DNA from: an uncultured Eubacterium sp.
GTDB lineage: Bacteria; Bacillota; Clostridia; Peptostreptococcales; Anaerovoracaceae
Assembly: GCA_946555345.1 (NCBI GenBank)
Contig: CAMNSS010000001.1
Location: 227,818-291,817 of the forward strand
Direction: 5' to 3'
Length of the DNA: 64,000 nt
The notes under the pieces were generated by a model. That model was given only the letters and a program-made list of their open reading frames with translations, had not been told where the DNA came from and ran no database searches. Positions 36,655 to 45,021 of the stretch are shown here, piece by piece; position 1 is the first letter of the stretch, and each line of letters starts with the position of its first letter. Position numbers and translations under genes: made by a program.

Positions 36655-36960
36655 AGAAAAAGCGCTTTGCGAAGCGTTGCCCTGGAGCGGGTAGCGTATG
36701 CGTGCAAGGCGGAATCAACGATTCCGCCTTGCACATTTTTTATCATGCAGGGAATATCGCTGTAGGCGATATGGCGAAATGCAATAAAGTCCGCCGCTGA
36801 AAAAGGATCAGCGAAGACGGCTTTGTTCTTAGCCAGGAAATATCGCTGTCAATGATATGGCGGCTTATCCAGAATATCCACTGGATCTTCGGGACATATA
36901 CCGAAGCTTGCCGCTGAAACAGAATCGGTAAAGCTGGTTTTGTTTGCAGAACCTAACGGA
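36655..36960. repeat. Dispersed modular repeat block (copies B and C)
   Basis: Copy B runs from the hairpin-terminator part (36660-36741, same as 9749-9827) into ATCATGCAGGGAATATCGC...GCGATATGGCG (36742-36776). A CCGCCGCTGA-N7-TCAGCG hairpin follows (about 36791-36815). Copy C (about 36835-36955) repeats the second half: ATATCGCTGTCAATGATATGGCGG, a TTCGG...CCGAA hairpin and GCCGCTGAAA...ATCGG. Copy D at 62175-62340 has the same order. It lies in a 427 bp region without genes. Confidence 0.65.
36702..36741 (+). terminator. Intrinsic terminator after the Rrf2 gene (within repeat copy B)
   Basis: GTGCAAGGCGGAATC-AAC-GATTCCGCCTTGCAC is a perfect 15 bp stem with a 3 nt loop followed by ATTTTTT. 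It lies about 100 bp past the Rrf2 stop. Confidence 0.85.
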
Positions 36961-37032
36961 AACGGGCAGAAAGCATTCGTTTTTTATGCCAGGCGGATCA
37001 AGATTTTATGATTGCCCGCAAATACGGGGGCT

Positions 37033-37803
37033 TTAAATGTATAATTCATTTTCCTTTCTTGCCGCACAGGCCTTTTTCATAGCGATTGCTGCGGCCGAAA
37101 CCTTAATGCTGTTTACTTTGCGGGCTGACTGCGGGCATTTTACGACACAGCGCATACATGAAATACACTTTTTGCTATCTGTAAATTTCAAATTTTCTGT
37201 GCTGATTGCCTTTGCGGGGCATTGCCCGGCACATAGGCCGCAGCCGATGCAGTTTCTGTTTGTTTTGGGCGTTAAACTGATGATGCCTGTTTCTTTATAG
37301 GGGCGGTTTCCGGGAATTTTCGGTGCGGTAAGTTCAGTTGGGCTGTTATTTATTTTTTCTAAAATCCTTTTAGAAAACCCGGTTAATTCGTTTTCGTCTT
37401 TTGTATCGGGTCTGCCAGCCGCATATTGATGCATGATTGAATGCTCGGCAATGGCGGCGATGGCGGCAACAACCTTAAATCCGCTTTTTTCTGCAAGGTC
37501 ATTCAATTCAATCAAGGTATCTTCATATGCCCTGTTGCCATATACGCAAACGATTACGCATAAGGCTTGATTGCCATGAATCCTTGCAATTCTCTGTGCG
37601 GCAAGGCTGGGTACGCGCCCGCCATAAGAGGGTACGGCAATCACCGCAATATCTTCTTTTCCGAAATTAAGCGATGAGCCATCGGTGTCCGCAAGGGATA
37701 AATCGATTTTCTTGACAGGCATTTGCCATGATTTTGTTATGATTTCTGCGACTTGATTCGTTCCTCCAGCCGGGCTGAAAGTAATTTGTGAAATGTTCAT
37801 CAT
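37033..37803 (-). CDS. EFR1-type protein: flavodoxin domain plus two [4Fe-4S] clusters
   Basis: 256 residues. The N-terminal flavodoxin-like domain (about 1-165) begins ISQITFSPAGGTNQVAEIIT, with the phosphate loop SPAGGTNQ, and has VIAVPSYGGRVPSLAAQR. The C-terminal ferredoxin domain carries two motifs: CIGCGLCAGQCP (about 188) and CISCMRCVVKCP (about 213). This is the EFR1 (ferredoxin-flavodoxin fusion) architecture common in anaerobes and presumed to act in electron transfer. It is transcribed towards the Rrf2 gene and ends about 430 bp from it. The electron partner is unknown. Confidence 0.88.
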   Translation of the reverse strand: MMNISQITFSPAGGTNQVAEIITKSWQMPVKKIDLSLADTDGSSLNFGKEDIAVIAVPSYGGRVPSLAAQRIARIHGNQALCVIVCVYGNRAYEDTLIELNDLAEKSGFKVVAAIAAIAEHSIMHQYAAGRPDTKDENELTGFSKRILEKINNSPTELTAPKIPGNRPYKETGIISLTPKTNRNCIGCGLCAGQCPAKAISTENLKFTDSKKCISCMRCVVKCPQSARKVNSIKVSAAAIAMKKACAARKENELYI

Positions 37804-37925
37804 TCACCTCATTTGATTTTAAAAATTTCTTCTATTTTATCATGAAAGGTTGCGGCGCAACGCTAAAATTTACGGCGATGCACATATGTATAAGATAATA
37901 GAAAAGTAAAATCTTCCCTTTGCTT

Positions 37926-38033
37926 GTCTTAACCGCTTTGCTGGTTTTGATAATTTTGTTTGTCTTAACCGTTTCGCCAGTTTTAACAATTCTGCCAGCC
38001 TTAACGGCCTTGCTAGCTTTGATAATCCTGCCC
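37926..38033. repeat. 36-bp tandem repeat, three copies, crossing the EamA gene stop
   Basis: Three adjacent 36 bp units start at 37926, 37962 and 37998. They begin GTCTTAACCG, GTCTTAACCG and GCCTTAACGG, and a decayed fourth starts at 38034. The EamA stop codon (38013-38015) falls inside the third unit, so the last residues of the transporter come from the repeat. Confidence 0.8.
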
Positions 38034-39113
38034 GTCTTGTAGGCCTTTCCCGCCGAAGCTGTCTTGATTTCCTTGGCTGTCGGTAATGCACCACCAGGTT
38101 ACAATGCCGATGATGATGGCGGCGCCGGCAAGTGCAAACATTCCCGGAATTTCACCGACGAAAATCGCGACCCACACAGGGTTGAGCAGGGGTTCGAGCA
38201 TTCCGATCAGCGAGCATGCCAGCGGCGAGCAGTCTTTTGAGGCAATCGCATACAGGACGTAGGGGATGCCTAGCTGGAAAATCCCCAGTATAATAATGTA
38301 CAGGATTTCTGTTCCGGTAACGGAGGCCGTTCCTATAATCCCGGTGGGGATGTTGATTACGGCGCTCAGGCAGTGCGCGAGCAGAATCCCTGTCATGCGG
38401 ATGGAATCGTTGTCTCCTCCCTGCCCGACCATGACAAACATCAGAGCCATGAAAATCCCTGCCAGGATGGCAAACAGGTTGCCGGCGATATTGCCGGGGG
38501 AAAGCTGGTCGAAAAAGAATAACACGATTCCCGCCATGGTGATGGCAACGACGATGATTTCCTTCTTGTGAAGCTTTTGCTTGAAGATAAAAGCGGTCAT
38601 TAGAAGGATAAAAATAGGCGCCGCATATTGCAGGACAATGGCATTGGCCGCCGTGGTGAATTTGTTCGCCACGACGAAAAAAGTGCAGCAGCCGCACAGC
38701 CCGATCCCTGCGCCGATGGAGTATTTGCAAATATAAATCGGGACTTTTTGGTAGATCATGTATGTGCCTAGGACGAATGCGGCAATCATGCTTCGGGCGC
38801 CCGCAATCAATAGCGGGCTCCATGAAATCAGTTTTATGAGGATTCCGCCGCTGCTCCATAAAATGGCGCAGGCTACCATAAGCAGCATGGCGTTTTTTCT
38901 AGCTTTGCTGGAGCTGGTTTGGGTTGGCGTGCCGCCGTTTTGCACTTTCGCATTTTTGGGCATTTTTGCATCGTTTTGCGCCTTGGCAGGGCTGGTTTTG
39001 CCCGGTGTGCTGTCGTCTTGCGGTGTAGCCTTATTCGGCGATTTCGCATTGCTCAGTGCCTTTGCGTTGCCTTGTGCTGTCGTGCTGTTCTGCGTCTTTG
39101 CGTCACTTTGCAT
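38013..39113 (-). CDS. EamA/DMT family transporter with a low-complexity N-terminal tail
   Basis: 366 residues from ATG 39113 (GGGAGG 9 bp upstream). An extra tail of about 75 residues is built of repeated NAK/NAKxxN/TSSS words. It precedes ten hydrophobic helices of the drug/metabolite transporter fold, with two EamA repeats beginning about residues 80 and 220. The first helix starts MLLMVACAILWSSGGILIKL. EamA carriers move amino acids or metabolites; no substrate can be named. The C-terminus (GLQDGQDYQS) is encoded by the tandem repeat at 37926-38033. A 5-codon mini-frame (ATG at 39120) overlaps the start and may tune translation. Confidence 0.85.
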   Translation of the reverse strand: MQSDAKTQNSTTAQGNAKALSNAKSPNKATPQDDSTPGKTSPAKAQNDAKMPKNAKVQNGGTPTQTSSSKARKNAMLLMVACAILWSSGGILIKLISWSPLLIAGARSMIAAFVLGTYMIYQKVPIYICKYSIGAGIGLCGCCTFFVVANKFTTAANAIVLQYAAPIFILLMTAFIFKQKLHKKEIIVVAITMAGIVLFFFDQLSPGNIAGNLFAILAGIFMALMFVMVGQGGDNDSIRMTGILLAHCLSAVINIPTGIIGTASVTGTEILYIIILGIFQLGIPYVLYAIASKDCSPLACSLIGMLEPLLNPVWVAIFVGEIPGMFALAGAAIIIGIVTWWCITDSQGNQDSFGGKGLQDGQDYQS

Positions 39114-39225
39114 TTTGCATAACCTCCCATGCGTGCTAGGAAACAGTATACCATAATAAGCGGGCGGAAGGAATGAAAAGTTTGCAGGGCGTGGCAGCCG
39201 GGTGCATTCATGATTCGGTGCAAAC

Positions 39226-39291
39226 AAAAAACACTTTTGCAGGAAGGCAATCCGTGCATTTGGCACATCACCGTTTCACAAAAGTGTTTTT
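39226..39291. terminator. Long-armed hairpin between spoIIR and the EamA gene
   Basis: AAAAACACTTTTG (ending 39239) pairs with CAAAAGTGTTTTT (39279-39291). It reads as an A-stem-T terminator on both strands and lies just after spoIIR on the minus strand. Confidence 0.6.
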
Positions 39292-39329
39292 CGTCATTGT
39301 GTCATTTTGTCGTTTAATGATCAGGAGGT

Positions 39330-39971
39330 CTAATCTTCTTCTTTGAGAAGTTCAAGAAGCTTCCATTTTAGATGCAGGCGCTGTTCATCGGTCAATTTTT
39401 GTTCTTCCGCTGTTTCATCTGCCGATTCGCCGTTTGCCATTTCGGTAATCAAAGCTTCGTCGGAAGTTACAGTCCCTTCATCCAGGAGGCACAGAGGCGG
39501 GAACAATACGCACCACCAGTTTTCGCCCTGTCCTTCGCCGATGGTGATATTGAGCGCTTCATAGTTTCCAGGGGGAAAGGTTATATCGCCGTATGTTTTT
39601 TCGGGTATATACCTTATGCCGATGTTTGCTTTGGAAGCGTAGTCGTATCCTTCGGATGCGATCACGCCGTCAGCTATCTTTTCAAGCCTGTTTAGGTTGG
39701 ATTTCAGGTATTCCCTCGTTTCGTCCACATCTTTCAGGTCTTCTTGTTTGTTCATATATTCGATGACGGCATCCCTGACTTTCAGCTTCAAATTCTGGTC
39801 ATCCGCCGTATTGCTGTTGGCGATGACGTGAAGTCTGATGATCCCTTCGTGATTGTTTTCCGTATCACCGATATATGTATAAAATAGCAGAAGCCCCATG
39901 ATGATTGTCAGCGCCAGGCATATTACGCACTTCTTTTCGTCGGATATCTTGGATATTTTTTTCAAATTCAT
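39330..39971 (-). CDS. spoIIR: Stage II sporulation protein R
   Basis: Signal made in the forespore that triggers SpoIIGA to process pro-sigma-E in the mother cell. 213 residues. There is an N-terminal membrane or signal segment (CVICLALTIIMGLLLFYTYI, about 17-36), then the family core IIRLHVIANSNTADDQNLKL (about 44-63) and WWCVLFPPLCLLDEG (about 152-166). The acidic C-terminus is variable. GGAGGG directly abuts ATG 39971, and a TTG codon 6 bp further (39965) has ideal spacing, so the true first codon may be TTG. A longer frame to 40037 is not supported. Its presence implies a spore-former. Confidence 0.92.
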   Translation of the reverse strand: MNLKKISKISDEKKCVICLALTIIMGLLLFYTYIGDTENNHEGIIRLHVIANSNTADDQNLKLKVRDAVIEYMNKQEDLKDVDETREYLKSNLNRLEKIADGVIASEGYDYASKANIGIRYIPEKTYGDITFPPGNYEALNITIGEGQGENWWCVLFPPLCLLDEGTVTSDEALITEMANGESADETAEEQKLTDEQRLHLKWKLLELLKEED

Positions 39972-40058
39972 CCCTCCTTGCAGCAGTTGGTTTACTTTGT
40001 ACAGTAAGTATTTGCCGCCAGGAGGGAGATTATACATATTTTTGGAAATTTTTATGCG

Positions 40059-42344
40059 CTATTTGGCAACCAAGAGCTTCATTCCTTCCGATAGCGGCTT
40101 CTGCGGGTCAATCTGATTTAATTCAGCCAATACACTCATATCGCTTTTGTACCTTTTCGCTACATCCCAGAGCGTATCGCCTGCGCCCACGACGTACAGC
40201 GCCATGGAGATCCGCCGGGCTGGTTCTTTTGCTTCTACAAAGCATAAGTTTTCGAGGGTCTTAAAGGTTTCCTTGCCGAGCGCCCAGATATTGAGCGATA
40301 TGCTGGCGTTGATTTCCATCTGGCGGCTGTTTATTTCATCAAACCAGAATTCCTTTAGAGCCGAAGAAATGCAAAGCGTCACGTCTTCTGCCGCTGACGG
40401 CATTTCCAAAGATCCGCGCAGGGGGATGGAATTTTCGATCAGGAACGGCGTGTTTTCTTCGTCCAGTGCAAGGATTTTCACGGGCATTGCTCCTTCGATG
40501 ATAATTCTGTCGCGTTCAAGGTGTCCTTCGATGGAAGCGATATGGCAGCTTCCGCAGAGCAAGGTTTCAGGCTTCTTTTCAGTTTCTCCAGGCGCGATCA
40601 CTTCGCGGGCAGATATTTCGCCGGTTACGGTATCTATGATTGTGGACAATGCCTCCGCATTGATGTCGAATTTAATTTCACTGTTTTTGTGGTATGCGTC
40701 GCAGGCGATAGGAATCTCTTGGTTTTTATAGCCTTGTATCAATGTGGTTACTTGCCCATGCAGGAGGAATTTGTTTTGGCTTTCTATTTTTGTTTTGAGG
40801 CTGATGTTGCGGAACGTGATTTTCATCCGATCGGTATCTGCGCTGTCGTCTACCATCACGAATTGTGTAAAATCGGTTTTGTTCATGGTGCAGCTGAGCT
40901 TCTGCTCTCCGTCTTTTTCGCCCAGATATAAAATCTGCGAATGGATGGATGCATTTATCACCAGCTTTCCGGAGGTAATCTGCCTGTGGGTTTCCACGAT
41001 GCGGATCGATTCTTTTAATATTTTTACCGGTGCGGGCTGTTCTTCCCTGCAATTTATTTCTTGTGAGATTTCCGTCGTTTCATCGGTTTCAAAGTCCAGC
41101 TCGGTTACGCAGATGTGTCCATCCGATTGTACCAGGTTTGGATCATCAGTGCCGCTGAAGACCATGAGTTCTTTTTTTGCGATTTCAGTAAAAGTGATAA
41201 GAAGCTGTCCGTGGGCGGTGAATTTCCGTTCATTTACCATTTCAGCCGATATGTTTTTAATGGTGACGGTTACCCGGAAGTCATCGCCTTCTGCCTTATC
41301 CCAGCATTTATCTGTTTTGAACGCAATGGTTGATTTGACGACATCGACTGGGCCGCCTGCGTTTGGCTCTGGCTTGTAAACGGTGTAAAGGGTAATATCC
41401 CCGGACACGAAATCGCTTTTTTCATAGCTATTTTTTGTAGGCTGCATCAAATCTACCCGGCCTTCAACGAAAAGAATCCCTTCCATGTCCGGCATCGTAT
41501 CTGGAACCAATAGCGATTCTTCAAATGGCAGGATATATTCCTGTTGCCCCCATATGTTTTGAATGCTTCGTTTATCGTATTTAGGCGTTTTATCAAAAGG
41601 TGTCGTTTTGGCAAAAGCAGGCTGTGCCGGGTGTGGCAGGTTTGCTGGCGGCATGGGCTGCAGCGGTGTTCTGCGCTGCGCAGCTTGTGGCGGTAGTTTT
41701 GCTTGTGCCGCTTGCGCTGGCTGCCCTGGAGCCGTAACCGCTTCGCTGGACTGTGTAAGGGCAGGGGCTTGTTTGCTTGGCTGTGGCGGATTAGCGCTTT
41801 GCCTGGCGGCAGGCTCTGGATTTGAATCTTGCAGCGAGCCGGCTGGGTTCTGATGCTGTGCTGTTTGTGGCGGATTTGCTGGCTGTCCGGATTGCGCTGG
41901 CTGCATTGATTGTCCAGACTGTGGCGGCGTTCCATGTGGTTCGGCCTGTGGCGGCTGTTTTTCTTGTACTGCCTGCGCTGGCTGCTTTGGTTGCCCAGGC
42001 GCTGCAATCGATTTGCCGGATTGCGCTGGGCTGGCTGGTTGCGTGGAGACAGGCGCTTGTTCGCTTGGATGTGAAGCGCTGTTTTTTGTAAAGGTAGGTG
42101 TTTGCTTGCCAGGCTGTGTTGATTGTGACGCCTGTGCAGGCTGTGGCGCTGCCTGCGCTGAATGGGCGCTTGCGGAGCGGCCAGGCTCTGGTTTAGGCGT
42201 TTTCTTTTGATTGGCTGTTAAGTTGGCAGGCGCTTCCTCCGCAGATTCCAAATTCACGTCCACATATCGAAGTGGTTCTTCTTGTGGGCCGGCTGCGGAT
42301 TGCTGCGGGCCTACCGGCAGATTATCATAAGGGGATGTAGTCAT
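40059..42344 (-). CDS. SPOCS (DUF3794) and LysM domain protein with long Pro/Gln/Ala-rich N-terminal region
   Basis: 761 residues. Residues about 35-245 are low complexity: Pro, Gln, Ala, Ser and Thr words such as PAQ, SAQPA and PPQ repeat. SPOCS domains follow: one around IWGQQEYILPFEESLLVPDT (about 265-400), and another covering SGKLVINASIHSQILYLGEK (about 440-560) with a further copy to about 690. A C-terminal LysM motif (YVVGAGDTLWDVAKRYKSDM, about 713-757) should bind peptidoglycan or cortex. SPOCS plus LysM is typical of clostridial spore envelope proteins. The linker is longer than I would expect. It lies next to spoIIR on the same strand. Confidence 0.85.
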   Translation of the reverse strand: MTTSPYDNLPVGPQQSAAGPQEEPLRYVDVNLESAEEAPANLTANQKKTPKPEPGRSASAHSAQAAPQPAQASQSTQPGKQTPTFTKNSASHPSEQAPVSTQPASPAQSGKSIAAPGQPKQPAQAVQEKQPPQAEPHGTPPQSGQSMQPAQSGQPANPPQTAQHQNPAGSLQDSNPEPAARQSANPPQPSKQAPALTQSSEAVTAPGQPAQAAQAKLPPQAAQRRTPLQPMPPANLPHPAQPAFAKTTPFDKTPKYDKRSIQNIWGQQEYILPFEESLLVPDTMPDMEGILFVEGRVDLMQPTKNSYEKSDFVSGDITLYTVYKPEPNAGGPVDVVKSTIAFKTDKCWDKAEGDDFRVTVTIKNISAEMVNERKFTAHGQLLITFTEIAKKELMVFSGTDDPNLVQSDGHICVTELDFETDETTEISQEINCREEQPAPVKILKESIRIVETHRQITSGKLVINASIHSQILYLGEKDGEQKLSCTMNKTDFTQFVMVDDSADTDRMKITFRNISLKTKIESQNKFLLHGQVTTLIQGYKNQEIPIACDAYHKNSEIKFDINAEALSTIIDTVTGEISAREVIAPGETEKKPETLLCGSCHIASIEGHLERDRIIIEGAMPVKILALDEENTPFLIENSIPLRGSLEMPSAAEDVTLCISSALKEFWFDEINSRQMEINASISLNIWALGKETFKTLENLCFVEAKEPARRISMALYVVGAGDTLWDVAKRYKSDMSVLAELNQIDPQKPLSEGMKLLVAK

Positions 42345-42495
42345 CTATTGCGACCTCCTTTTCGTTTTCCTCATACAAGATATTCTGCGAAAAGGGGGTT
42401 TATGCATTTTTGTAAGAATAAAAGGCAGTGTTAAAGCGATTCTCAAATATGATTTTTTAGGGTGGGTTGCATGAATCGAAACCGGGTTATTGCAA

Positions 42496-42542
42496 AAAGA
42501 GCGCATCACCAGCATTGCTTGTGATACGCTCTTTGGTTTTTT
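42496..42542. terminator. Bidirectional terminator upstream of the SPOCS-LysM gene
   Basis: AAAGAGCGCATCAC (42496-42509) pairs with GTGATACGCTCTTT (42521-42534) with one mismatch. T-runs follow on both strands. On the minus strand it ends the ispE-GntR transcript. The rest of 42345-42723 (379 bp) holds repeated GCAAGCTTCT and TGCATGG words (42600-42690) and no gene. Confidence 0.75.
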
Positions 42543-42723
42543 ATGTGCCATAAATTTTTGCAACGCATTGCTTTTGTATATGAGCTTCTGCGTATAATGC
42601 GAGCCTTCTGCATACGGCAAGCTTCTCTTACATGGTGTTGCCCCGCTTGTACGCGGCAAGCTTCTTTTGCATGGTATTGCCCGCTTGCGCAAGCAATTTT
42701 TCTTTGTGTGCTTGCTTAAATTT

Positions 42724-43395
42724 TTACCTGTGTTTTTGCTGTACGCCTTCTTTGATAATCAATTCCTTGAGCCTGTCGATATGTATGTCGGCGGCGTCCC
42801 TGGCGGCGTCTGCATCGCCGCTTTCAATCGCTTCCAGGATAGCTTTATGCTCCTCCGGCATATTTTCCGCCCGCCTAAAATTATCATAATATATGTACCG
42901 GAAGCGAAGCACCAGCTCTTGTAGCTGCTCGATCATCTGCATCAGCGTTTTATTATTGCAGGATTCAACGATGATGCGGTGAAACCTGGTGTCGTATTTT
43001 ATCATGTTTTCCATGATGCCTTCCTGGACAGCAGCGTTGTACTTGGCGGAAACCTCTTTTAGATCGGCCATTTGTTCTGGCGTCATTCTGGAGGCGGCGA
43101 AGTAAGCCGCAAGGCCCTCCATATTTTGGCGGACTTCCAGGATTTCCACCATATCTTCGGTGGAAATCTGCGATGCATAAGCGCCCCGTCTAGGCTCGAT
43201 CGTAACCAGCCCTTCTTTTTCCAGTTTTCGGATCGCTTCCCGGATCGGCGTCCGGCTGACGCCGATTTCCTTGGCAAGCTCCACTTCCATCATGCGCGTG
43301 CCTGGAACGATTGCCCCTGTCAGTATTTGCATTTTCAATTCTTCGTAAACCATTTCCCTGAGCGGTCTGTGGTTTTGGATATCAAAATTTAACAT
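42724..43395 (-). CDS. GntR family regulator, FadR subfamily
   Basis: 223 residues. An N-terminal winged HTH (about 10-75) reads PLREMVYEELKMQILTGAI, then ELAKEIGVSRTPIREAIRKL and EGLVTIEPRRGAY. An all-helical FCD effector domain follows (about 85-215) with the metal-binding pattern Asp...His in YDTRFHRIIVES and EEHKAILEAIESGDADAARD. It lies downstream of ispE, separated by 135 bp of degenerate spacer. An ispE-GntR order is found in other Clostridia as far as I recall, but the regulated genes are not clear. Confidence 0.92.
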   Translation of the reverse strand: MLNFDIQNHRPLREMVYEELKMQILTGAIVPGTRMMEVELAKEIGVSRTPIREAIRKLEKEGLVTIEPRRGAYASQISTEDMVEILEVRQNMEGLAAYFAASRMTPEQMADLKEVSAKYNAAVQEGIMENMIKYDTRFHRIIVESCNNKTLMQMIEQLQELVLRFRYIYYDNFRRAENMPEEHKAILEAIESGDADAARDAADIHIDRLKELIIKEGVQQKHR

Positions 43396-43530
43396 AAATT
43401 CACCCCGTTTTAAAGACTTGAGCCGCCGCCAGCATTCATGGTTGTTCGCCGCCGCCCGTAATCCATCGTCAACCTGTAACTGCCTGCCGCCATGTTGTTC
43501 GCACTCGCCGCCAACATCTGCGTTCGCTTG

Positions 43531-44583
43531 TCACCACGTCGTGCGCGTCCAGAAGCTTTCCTTGTTTTCGAGAAGAAGCTTTTTGCAAATTTCCTTTGAT
43601 TCGGGAATGTTTTTGCAAAGGCCGAAGACGGTAGGTCCGCTTCCGCTCATGAGAACACAATCGGAATGGCATAAATTTGACATTTTGTCTTTTGTATACA
43701 TAACAATAGGATACCTTTTTAATGTGAAATTTTCAAGTACATTGATCATATTTTTTGCAATTAGGCGCATGTTATTTTTTTCTAGCGCCCGGATCATTTC
43801 GCTATTGTTTGGATGCCGGGCGATGGTTTCATTATCGATTCCCCGGTAGACCTCTGCCGTGGAAACGCTGATTGGTGGTTTTGACAATACCAGATGGCTG
43901 CGAAGCCCTTTGAGCGGGCGAAGGTCGGTTCCCGTTCCAGTCGCCAGGGCGCAGTGGCAGGCGAGCGGGTCGTTTGGGAAGTCCTGCTTCAAATTTTCGT
44001 TCGCCGCGGCTTGTCCCATGATGCAGAAGGGGACATCCGAACCCAGCTCCTGCCCGATTTCACATAACTGTTCGAGGGAGAGGTTCAAATTCCACAGTTT
44101 CCGTATTCCGTGCAAAACTGCTGCAGCGTTGCTGCTTCCCCCTGCAAGGCCTGCCGCGACGGGAATTCTTTTTTTGATATCGATGCGCAGTTTGCCTGTC
44201 CGGGACCTTCCAGGTTTCCCGTTTTCCCTAATTTGCCCGAATCTGGCGGCCATCGCATCAGCGGCCTTGTATGCTAGGTTGCGGCTATCCGTTGGCAGGT
44301 ATCGTTTATTGGTAGAAAGCTCTATGCGGATGGCTGTAGCGGGTTCTTTGTGAATCCTATGCGCTGGGCGGGCTGTGTTGCCCATGCCACGGCTTGGATT
44401 GGGTTCGCCAGCATCTGCTTTCCATCTGATCCGTACATCATCGCATAGAAGGATTTGCTGCATGACCATAGAAACTTCATGAAATCCATTATCCAATACT
44501 CCCAGCACATCCAGCGTCAGGTTTATTTTTGCGAATGCCTTTAAATCGATTTGTGTTGTGCTTTCTTTTATCTGTTGCTTCAT
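43531..44583 (-). CDS. ispE: 4-Diphosphocytidyl-2-C-methyl-D-erythritol kinase
   Basis: GHMP kinase of the MEP isoprenoid pathway. 350 residues, longer than the usual 280-300. N-terminal KAFAKINLTLDVLGV, the ATP loop IPVAAGLAGGSSNAAAVLHG (about 143-162), GSDVPFCIMG (about 187) and the C-terminal glycine motif VLMSGSGPTVFGL (about 315) are all present. The extra length comes from two insertions: about 25 residues around PNPSRGMGNTARPAHRI (about 60-80) and about 15 basic residues before KLRIDIKKR (about 118). They lie in loops and keep the active site intact. Confidence 0.93.
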   Translation of the reverse strand: MKQQIKESTTQIDLKAFAKINLTLDVLGVLDNGFHEVSMVMQQILLCDDVRIRWKADAGEPNPSRGMGNTARPAHRIHKEPATAIRIELSTNKRYLPTDSRNLAYKAADAMAARFGQIRENGKPGRSRTGKLRIDIKKRIPVAAGLAGGSSNAAAVLHGIRKLWNLNLSLEQLCEIGQELGSDVPFCIMGQAAANENLKQDFPNDPLACHCALATGTGTDLRPLKGLRSHLVLSKPPISVSTAEVYRGIDNETIARHPNNSEMIRALEKNNMRLIAKNMINVLENFTLKRYPIVMYTKDKMSNLCHSDCVLMSGSGPTVFGLCKNIPESKEICKKLLLENKESFWTRTTW

Positions 44584-44662
44584 GAAAACTCCTTTTACGG
44601 AAGCTGGCGCGTTGCTTCTTTGGGAAGGTTTGCTTTGCCGGTTTTGTTCTTTGGAAAAACAG

Positions 44663-44710
44663 ATACAGGATATAGTAAAATTTGATGCACAAATAAACTA
44701 TATCCTGTAT
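44663..44710 (-). terminator. Terminator after the Ig-like domain gene
   Basis: ATACAGGATATAGT (44663-44676) pairs perfectly with ACTATATCCTGTAT (44697-44710) over 14 bp with a 20 nt loop. On the minus strand CTGTTTTTCC follows. Confidence 0.7.
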
Positions 44711-45021
44711 GTCTCATGTACCGGGCCGCTGTATTGCTTTTAAAGTTTTCCCTTAATTCCTGCGGTGTTGCATTCTATAAAATTTTACAATCTTGCGTTT
44801 TTGCAACGTTATGTTTTCCCTGCATTCTTACAAAGCTTGTGCTTGCCGGTCCTGTGGTTTTCGTTCTTGCAATCCTGGCCTTTCGTGGCGCAGTATTCTT
44901 CGCAGAATTGCACTTGATGGCTTACGGTTCCGGAGTTTTACCCGCCTGTCCTTCGCCAGTCTGCAATCTTTTTTCTGTCCCTTGCCTCCTGCTTTCTCTT
45001 TTCGCTTTCTGCAGGTTTCGC
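44711..45021. other. T/C-rich spacer, no gene seen
   Basis: About 310 bp of drifting TTGC, CTTGCC and TTTCGC words like the ilv spacers. Hydrophobic open frames run through it on the plus strand, but none has a ribosome binding site or a recognisable domain. Confidence 0.45.
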
